Shown here: positions 19,680 to 23,393 of the stretch, in pieces
Numbering within the stretch: the stretch's first letter is position 1
Layout: each line of letters starts with the position of its first letter
Assembly: GCA_035653595.1 (NCBI GenBank)
Contig: DASRBO010000070.1
Span: forward strand, 1 to 23,393
Direction of reading: 5' to 3'
From: DASRBO01 sp035653595
Lineage (GTDB): Bacteria; Actinomycetota; Acidimicrobiia; Acidimicrobiales; JAJPHE01
DNA: 23,393 nucleotides
Position numbers and translations under genes: made by a program
Notes under the pieces: generated by a model
Database searches by the model: none
The model's input: only the letters and a program-made list of their open reading frames with translations
Told to the model about the DNA's origin: nothing

Positions 19680-19888
19680 ACCCGCCGCACCTCCACCACC
19701 GTCCGCTGCCTCTTGCCCCGGCGCCGGCCCATGAGGTAGGCGAGGGCGAGCACTCCGACCACGGCGACACCGGCGACGGCCATCCCGACCGGTTTGGCCG
19801 ACTCGGTGGTCCGGTGCACCTCGTCGGTGATCCGGCGGAGCTTGGCCTCGATGTCGGAGGGCTGGATCCTGGTGGCGGTCATGGTCAT
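19676..19888 (-). CDS. Small single-pass membrane protein, function unknown
   Basis: 70 residues. An N-terminal polar region with a predicted amphipathic helix (DIEAKLRRITDEVHRTTES) precedes one membrane helix (about 34-53) and a strongly basic tail (GRRRGKRQR), which predicts the C-terminus inside the cell. The pattern resembles DUF3618-like or phage-holin-associated small proteins of actinobacteria, but I cannot assign a family. The ATG overlaps the upstream stop as ATGA, and its own end overlaps the next gene as GTGA. Confidence 0.65.
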   Translation of the reverse strand: MTMTATRIQPSDIEAKLRRITDEVHRTTESAKPVGMAVAGVAVVGVLALAYLMGRRRGKRQRTVVEVRRV

Positions 19889-20238
19889 CCCTTCCGGCGG
19901 GAGCGGCCGGACAGTATGGCGCCCGCCGTGAGGACGACCAGCACCAGCCCGGTGGCCGAGGTGATCAGGTAGGGCAGCCAGCTGTGCGCCCCCTTGAAGA
20001 CGGTGCCGGTGTCGGTCTGCAGTACCCGCAGGGCGGCCACCAGCAGGACGACCAGCCCGACGGCCAGGGCCAGGGAGCCCCCGGCGCCGAAGGCGACGAA
20101 GCGGGTGAGGCCCTTGAGCGGCTCCAGGGTCTCCTGCTTGGCATAGGCCACCGCCGTCTCCCAGGCGTCGGTGACCAGCTGGGGCACGCTCTGGCGGCCG
20201 GAGGAGCCGGTGAGGCTCCCGCTGCGGCTGTCGGTCAT
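19885..20238 (-). CDS. Holin-superfamily-III-like small membrane protein
   Basis: 117 residues with a polar N-terminus, an amphipathic helix (AWETAVAYAKQETLEPLKGL) and two membrane helices (about 47-71 and 87-110), ending in a basic tail (SGRSRRKG). The layout matches the chromosomal actinobacterial holin-like family often called phage holin family protein or Holin-X, which is not tied to a phage here. The role may be in cell-envelope permeability, but this is not shown. A good ribosome site (AAGGAG) lies 4 nt before the ATG. It heads a three-gene overlapping unit. Confidence 0.72.
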   Translation of the reverse strand: MTDSRSGSLTGSSGRQSVPQLVTDAWETAVAYAKQETLEPLKGLTRFVAFGAGGSLALAVGLVVLLVAALRVLQTDTGTVFKGAHSWLPYLITSATGLVLVVLTAGAILSGRSRRKG

Positions 20239-20286
20239 GGGGCTCCTTGGGCGCGGCCTATCGGGCGGGGAACGGGCCGCCCTTCT

Positions 20287-20910
20287 CTATCGCCCGCCGA
20301 TCTGGCGCGCAAACAGTTCCAGGGCCTCCCCCGCCCGCTGCTCGAGCAGATCGAGGCGGCTGTCGTGGTCGGGGGCCTCCAGGAGCGACTGGCGGTCGAG
20401 GGCGCCCACCGGCGCCCGGGCGCACAGCTGGTAGACGGCGACCGAGGGGTCCTCATCAAGGGTGAAGGTCGCCGGCGGGACCTTGAGACCGGCCTCCACG
20501 GCCAGGGCGAGGGAGCGGCGGACCGTGCGCTCCGCCCCCGCCAGGCGGTCGGGGCTCGGTGGGCCCGGCTCGGGACGGGGCCGGACCAGGGCCAACGGGT
20601 AGGGATCGTCCGGCAGCCAGGTGACCACCTCGACGCGGCCGGCGCCGGTGGTCTGCAGCAGCCAGCTCCGGTCGGGCGCCCTGGCCTCGGCCACGATGCG
20701 GGCGACGGTCCCGAGGCCGAAGCGGGTGTCTCCGCCTCCCACCTCGTGGCCGCGCTCGATGAGCACCACCCCGAACTGGCGCCTCGAGGCCAGGCAGTCG
20801 GCGACCAGGGCGAGGTAGCGCTCCTCGAAGGCCCGCAGCGACAGCTCCATGTGCGGGAACAGCACCATCCCCAGGGGGAACATCGGCAGGCGCAGCTCGC
20901 CCGGCTCCAC
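20287..20910 (-). CDS. LON N-terminal (substrate-binding) domain protein
   Basis: 207 residues from GTG. The start ELRLPMFPLGMVLFPHMELSL is the hallmark of the Lon N-terminal domain, followed by the usual FEERYLALVADCL, a strand with FGVVLIERG and the segment GTVARIVEARA. No AAA+ ATPase or protease domain is present, so it is a stand-alone LON-domain protein. Such proteins are common in actinobacteria and their function is unknown; they may bind peptides. The GTG is 4 bp after the stop of the thioesterase gene, so the two are likely co-transcribed. A short hairpin (stem GGGCGG) follows the stop but no T tract is present. Confidence 0.85.
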   Translation of the reverse strand: MEPGELRLPMFPLGMVLFPHMELSLRAFEERYLALVADCLASRRQFGVVLIERGHEVGGGDTRFGLGTVARIVAEARAPDRSWLLQTTGAGRVEVVTWLPDDPYPLALVRPRPEPGPPSPDRLAGAERTVRRSLALAVEAGLKVPPATFTLDEDPSVAVYQLCARAPVGALDRQSLLEAPDHDSRLDLLEQRAGEALELFARQIGGR

Positions 20911-20914
20911 CGGT

Positions 20915-21325
20915 TCAGCCCCTGGGCGTCAGGACATAGGTGGAGCTGCCCCGCAGCACGGTGTTGGAGGCGTCGTCCTGCATCTCGCACTCGAGGAAGG
21001 CCACCCTTCGCCCGCCGGAGACGACCCAGGCCCGGCAGGTGAGCAGCGAGCCCACCCGGACCGGGCGCAGGAAGCTCACCTTGAGCTCGGCGTTGGCCGT
21101 CACCACCTTGCGTCCCGAGGCCCAGGTCACGGACGAGGCGCCCATGGCGGAGTCCGCCATGGCGGCCAGGAACCCGCCCTGCACGATCCCCACCGGGTTG
21201 GCGAAGCGCTCGTCGGCCGCCATCTGCCACACCGTGACCCCCGGGGTGGACTTGTCGGTGCAGACCATCCCCAGGGTCAGGTCGCAGTTGGGAGGGACCT
21301 GGACCCGGGGATCGGTGGGCGGCAC
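20915..21325 (-). CDS. PaaI-type hotdog-fold thioesterase
   Basis: 136 residues from GTG. The PaaI-type motif appears as GIVQGGFLAAMADSAMG (about 46-62), with the central helix residues expected for the active site (Gly-Gly before the helix, Asp in the helix). The strand pattern TANAELKVSFLRPVRVG is typical. Probably cleaves aromatic or short acyl-CoA thioesters; the substrate is unknown. TAGTGT lies 6 nt upstream of the GTG, as for a leaderless transcript. It diverges from the desaturase gene across 35 bp. Confidence 0.85.
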   Translation of the reverse strand: MPPTDPRVQVPPNCDLTLGMVCTDKSTPGVTVWQMAADERFANPVGIVQGGFLAAMADSAMGASSVTWASGRKVVTANAELKVSFLRPVRVGSLLTCRAWVVSGGRRVAFLECEMQDDASNTVLRGSSTYVLTPRG

Positions 21326-21331
21326 CTGGCG

Positions 21332-21337
21332 ACACTA
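21332..21337 (-). promoter_or_regulatory. Putative -10 element (TAGTGT) of the thioesterase gene
   Basis: On the minus strand TAGTGT is followed by 6 nt and the GTG at 21325; the overlapping GATAGT is an alternative. It shares a 35-bp region with the opposite promoter at 21349. Confidence 0.35.
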
Positions 21338-21348
21338 TCCGGCTCCAC

Positions 21349-21354
21349 TAACCT
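21349..21354 (+). promoter_or_regulatory. Putative -10 element (TAACCT) of the desaturase gene
   Basis: TAACCT is followed by 6 nt and the ATG at 21361. No Shine-Dalgarno sequence is present, so the transcript is probably leaderless. Confidence 0.35.
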
Positions 21355-21360
21355 GCCTGC

Positions 21361-22101
21361 ATGCCCCGCGCCCTTCTGGCGGTGGTGGTGGGCTTGGCCG
21401 TCTGTCAGGTGGCCAATCTCCTTACCACGGTCTACCTGCACCGCGCCCTGTCCCACCGCGCCCTGTCCCTGTCGCCGCCCGTGCTGGCGGTGTGCCGGTT
21501 CCTCATCTGGATCATGACCGGCATCCGCCCCCGCCAGTGGGTCGCCGTCCACCGCAAGCACCACGCCTTCACCGACGTGGAGGGGGACCCCCACTCCCCC
21601 GTTCTGCTGGGCTACGCCAAGGTGCAGCTGGGCAACGTCGGGCTCTACCGCACCGCCGCCCGCGACAAGGATCTGGTGTCGCGCTACGCCCGCGACCTGC
21701 CCGCCGACGCCTGGGACCGGGTGCTGTTCGACCACGCCGTGGTCGGCCTGGGCGTGGGTGTGGCGTTCCTGTGCCTGGTGCTGGGTTGGCAGTGGGGCCT
21801 GGTGGCGGGGGTGATCCACGCCGTCACCTATCTGGCCCTGAGCGCGGCGGTCAACGCCGTCGGCCACACCTTCGGCCGGCGCACCTACGACAACCCTGCC
21901 CGCAACAACCAGTGGCTGGCCTGGCTCACCGCCGGGGAGGGCCTGCACAACAACCACCACGCCGCCCCGACCTCGGCCCGCCTGGCCCACGGCGGCGGCG
22001 AGATCGACCCGGGCTGGTGGGCCATCCGGATGCTGCGGAGAGTGGGGCTGGCCACCGTCCGCCACGACGGCGCCCGGCTCAAGGCGCCGGTGGCCGCCTG
22101 A
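21361..22101 (+). CDS. Membrane fatty-acid (acyl-CoA/lipid) desaturase
   Basis: 246 residues with four or more hydrophobic segments. Desaturases of this type use a di-iron centre held by three histidine boxes. All three are seen: H27xxxxH32 (LHRALSHR), H64xxH67H68 (HRKHH) and H196xxH199H200 (HNNHH). NAVGH (165-169) near the third box, with its additional His, also matches the SCD/delta-9 type. The protein is shorter than typical delta-9 desaturases (often 300 or more), having a short N-terminus before the first box. It would need an electron donor; whether the ferredoxin 4 kb away serves it is unknown. ATG at 21361 fits the leaderless promoter. Confidence 0.87.
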   Translation: MPRALLAVVVGLAVCQVANLLTTVYLHRALSHRALSLSPPVLAVCRFLIWIMTGIRPRQWVAVHRKHHAFTDVEGDPHSPVLLGYAKVQLGNVGLYRTAARDKDLVSRYARDLPADAWDRVLFDHAVVGLGVGVAFLCLVLGWQWGLVAGVIHAVTYLALSAAVNAVGHTFGRRTYDNPARNNQWLAWLTAGEGLHNNHHAAPTSARLAHGGGEIDPGWWAIRMLRRVGLATVRHDGARLKAPVAA

Positions 22102-22159
22102 GGCAGGGAGCCCGCCTGACCCCGGCGGTGGACGGCCCGCAGCGGCGGCCCCCGGGCGG

Positions 22160-23254
22160 ATGACCTCCATCGCCGCCCGAGCCGTCATCACCCCGGCGGG
22201 CACGGTGTCGCCCGGGGTCATCGACCTGGACGGCGAGCGGATCGGGACGGTCTCGCCCACCTCCGGTCCCGTGCCCGACCGGCTGATTGCCGCCGGCTTC
22301 GTCGACCTGCAGGTCAACGGCCACGACGACATCGACGTGGCCACCGCCGAGGGGGCGGACTGGGACCGGATCGACGGGCTGCTGCTGGCCCAGGGCGTCA
22401 CCACCTGGTGCCCGACGGTGGTCACCGGGCCGCTGGCCGGCTACCCGGCCGTCCTCGACCGGGTGGAGGCGGCCGGCCGCCGGCCAGGGCCGCGACCGTC
22501 GATCGCCGGCGCCCACCTCGAGGGCCCGTTCCTGGGAGGCCTGCGGGGGGCCCACGATCCCCGATTCGTCCAGGAGATCGACCTGAACTGGCTGTCGTCT
22601 CTGCCCGGGGTTGTGTCGGTGGTCACCCTGGGAGCCGAGCTGCAAGGAGCGGGCGAGGCGATCGCCACCCTGGCCGGCAAGGGCGTCCTGGCCGCCATCG
22701 GCCACTCCATGGCCACCTACGAGCAGGCCCTGGCCGCGGCCGACCGGGGGGCCCGGCTGGTGACCCACCTGTTCAACGCCATGTCGCCCCTGCACCACCG
22801 CCAGCCCGGCATGGTCGGCGCCGCCCTGTCCGATGCCCGCCTGGTGCCCTCGCTCATCGCCGATCTCATCCACGTGCACCCGGCCGTCATCGCTACCGCC
22901 TTCCGGGCCCGGGCCGACTCCGGCGTGGCCCTGGTGACCGACGCCGTCGGATGGCGCTCGGGGCGGATCGGAGGGGCCGGGGTGGCCAGGGCCGATGGGG
23001 ACGCTCCCCGCCGTCCCGACGGGACCATCGCCGGCAGCGCGCTGACCATGGACGCGGCGGTGCGCAACGTGGTCGACAGCGCCGGCGTCCCTCTCGAGGC
23101 GGCCCTGCGGGCGGCCTCGGCCACGCCCGCCGGCCTGCTCGGCCTCGAGGACCGGGGGGCGGTGGAGGCCGGGCGGCGGGCGGACCTGGTGGCGCTGTCG
23201 GGGGACCTCACCCCGGTGGCGACCTGGGTCGGCGGCGAGCAGGTCTGGGGATGA
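22160..23254 (+). CDS. nagA: N-acetylglucosamine-6-phosphate deacetylase
   Basis: 364 residues of the amidohydrolase superfamily. It removes acetate from GlcNAc-6-phosphate in amino-sugar catabolism or cell-wall recycling. The motifs are in order: DLQVNG (49-54), AHLEGPF with metal ligand Glu121, His182 in GHSMAT, His203 in THLFNAMSP, ADLIHVH (234-240) and catalytic Asp261 in LVTDAVG, followed by GSALTMDAAVRN. The QxN motif in place of HxH near the N-terminus is typical of single-metal enzymes like that of E. coli. The 58-bp gap upstream holds no promoter I can see. The 3' end overlaps the next gene as ATGA. Confidence 0.93.
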   Translation: MTSIAARAVITPAGTVSPGVIDLDGERIGTVSPTSGPVPDRLIAAGFVDLQVNGHDDIDVATAEGADWDRIDGLLLAQGVTTWCPTVVTGPLAGYPAVLDRVEAAGRRPGPRPSIAGAHLEGPFLGGLRGAHDPRFVQEIDLNWLSSLPGVVSVVTLGAELQGAGEAIATLAGKGVLAAIGHSMATYEQALAAADRGARLVTHLFNAMSPLHHRQPGMVGAALSDARLVPSLIADLIHVHPAVIATAFRARADSGVALVTDAVGWRSGRIGGAGVARADGDAPRRPDGTIAGSALTMDAAVRNVVDSAGVPLEAALRAASATPAGLLGLEDRGAVEAGRRADLVALSGDLTPVATWVGGEQVWG

Positions 23255-23393
23255 GCGGCGACTTCGCCGCCGCCCTGTCCGAGCACCCGGTGCCGGCGCA
23301 CGCCACCGGGGAGGTGGTGGGCCAGGTCATCGAGAGCCTGGGCACGGCCCCGGACCTGGCCGTGGTCTTCGTCACCCCGCCGCACGCCGGGGC
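23251..23393 (+). CDS. 5' part of a FIST N-terminal domain protein
   Basis: The gene starts with ATG overlapping the nagA stop as ATGA and runs off the window. The 47 visible residues include FAAALSEHPVPAHATGEVV and LAVVFVTPPHAG, the typical beginning of the FIST N-terminal sensory domain, a putative small-ligand sensor found in signal-transduction proteins. Whether the usual FIST C-terminal domain follows cannot be seen. The overlap suggests co-translation with nagA. Confidence 0.72.
   Translation, partial: MSGDFAAALSEHPVPAHATGEVVGQVIESLGTAPDLAVVFVTPPHAG

Noticed and set aside
20239..20286. Hairpin GGGCGG/CCGCCC between the LON-domain gene and the holin-like gene as a terminator
   Set aside because: Only 6 bp with an 8-nt loop and no T tract; too weak to list as a separate feature.
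1..23393. CRISPR array, insertion sequence, phage, tRNA or rRNA gene
   Set aside because: No regularly spaced repeats, transposase, integrase, terminal repeats or RNA gene patterns were seen. The holin-like gene is not accompanied by phage genes.

Overview
The window is very GC-rich, gene-dense DNA from an actinobacterium. The full Pup-proteasome gene set, a TatC/TatB pair next to a HelY-type helicase, a DUF4193 zinc-ribbon protein and many GTG starts and 4-bp start/stop overlaps all point there. Several features differ from the mycobacterial order: no pafBC beside pafA, a double-length ThyX-like protein and a TtuA/TtuB pair. I therefore lean to a deep-branching class such as Acidimicrobiia, but this is inference from gene content, not a database match.

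Layout. Positions 1-1319 (+) hold the tail of a Pro/Ala-rich protein and an enoyl-CoA hydratase. Positions 1355-2854 (-) hold a Pro/Ala-tailed protein, a GNAT acetyltransferase and a Nudix hydrolase. Positions 2923-3399 (-) hold an extremely acidic DUF4193 protein with a tandem-dyad promoter. Positions 3512-9004 (-) form a tatB-tatC-helY-thyX-like unit, separated by a strong hairpin terminator from a zinc-ribbon gene at 9118-9483. Positions 9592-17079 (-) are the proteasome region, transcribed in the order mpa, dop, pup, prcB, prcA, pafA, lepB. One small membrane-anchored DUF2007-like gene (11578-11925, +) points the other way between prcA and pafA. A ferredoxin gene (17255-17494, +) diverges from mpa. 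Positions 17524-19423 (-) hold ttuB-ttuA-trmI, a 4-bp-overlapping operon for tRNA T-loop modification. Positions 19476-20238 (-) hold three small membrane proteins. Positions 20287-21325 (-) hold a LON-domain protein and a hotdog thioesterase. Positions 21361-23393 (+) hold a membrane desaturase, nagA and the start of a FIST-domain protein.

How the genes fit together. Dop deamidates Pup (which ends GGQ), PafA ligates it to target lysines, Mpa unfolds the tagged protein and PrcA/PrcB degrade it. TtuB and TtuA would supply and insert sulfur at tRNA position 54, while TrmI methylates A58 in the same loop. TatB/TatC and signal peptidase I serve protein export.

The most striking signals are these. 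(1) A repeated TAnnnT element lies 6-8 nt before nine start codons, the architecture of leaderless transcripts; one case is a 10-bp palindrome driving pafA and its divergent neighbour. (2) The TtuB-like carrier ends Gly-Gly-Ala-Leu, and its Gly-Gly codons are also the Shine-Dalgarno sequence of ttuA. (3) The ThyX-like protein is a tandem duplication with the signature motif split between its halves.
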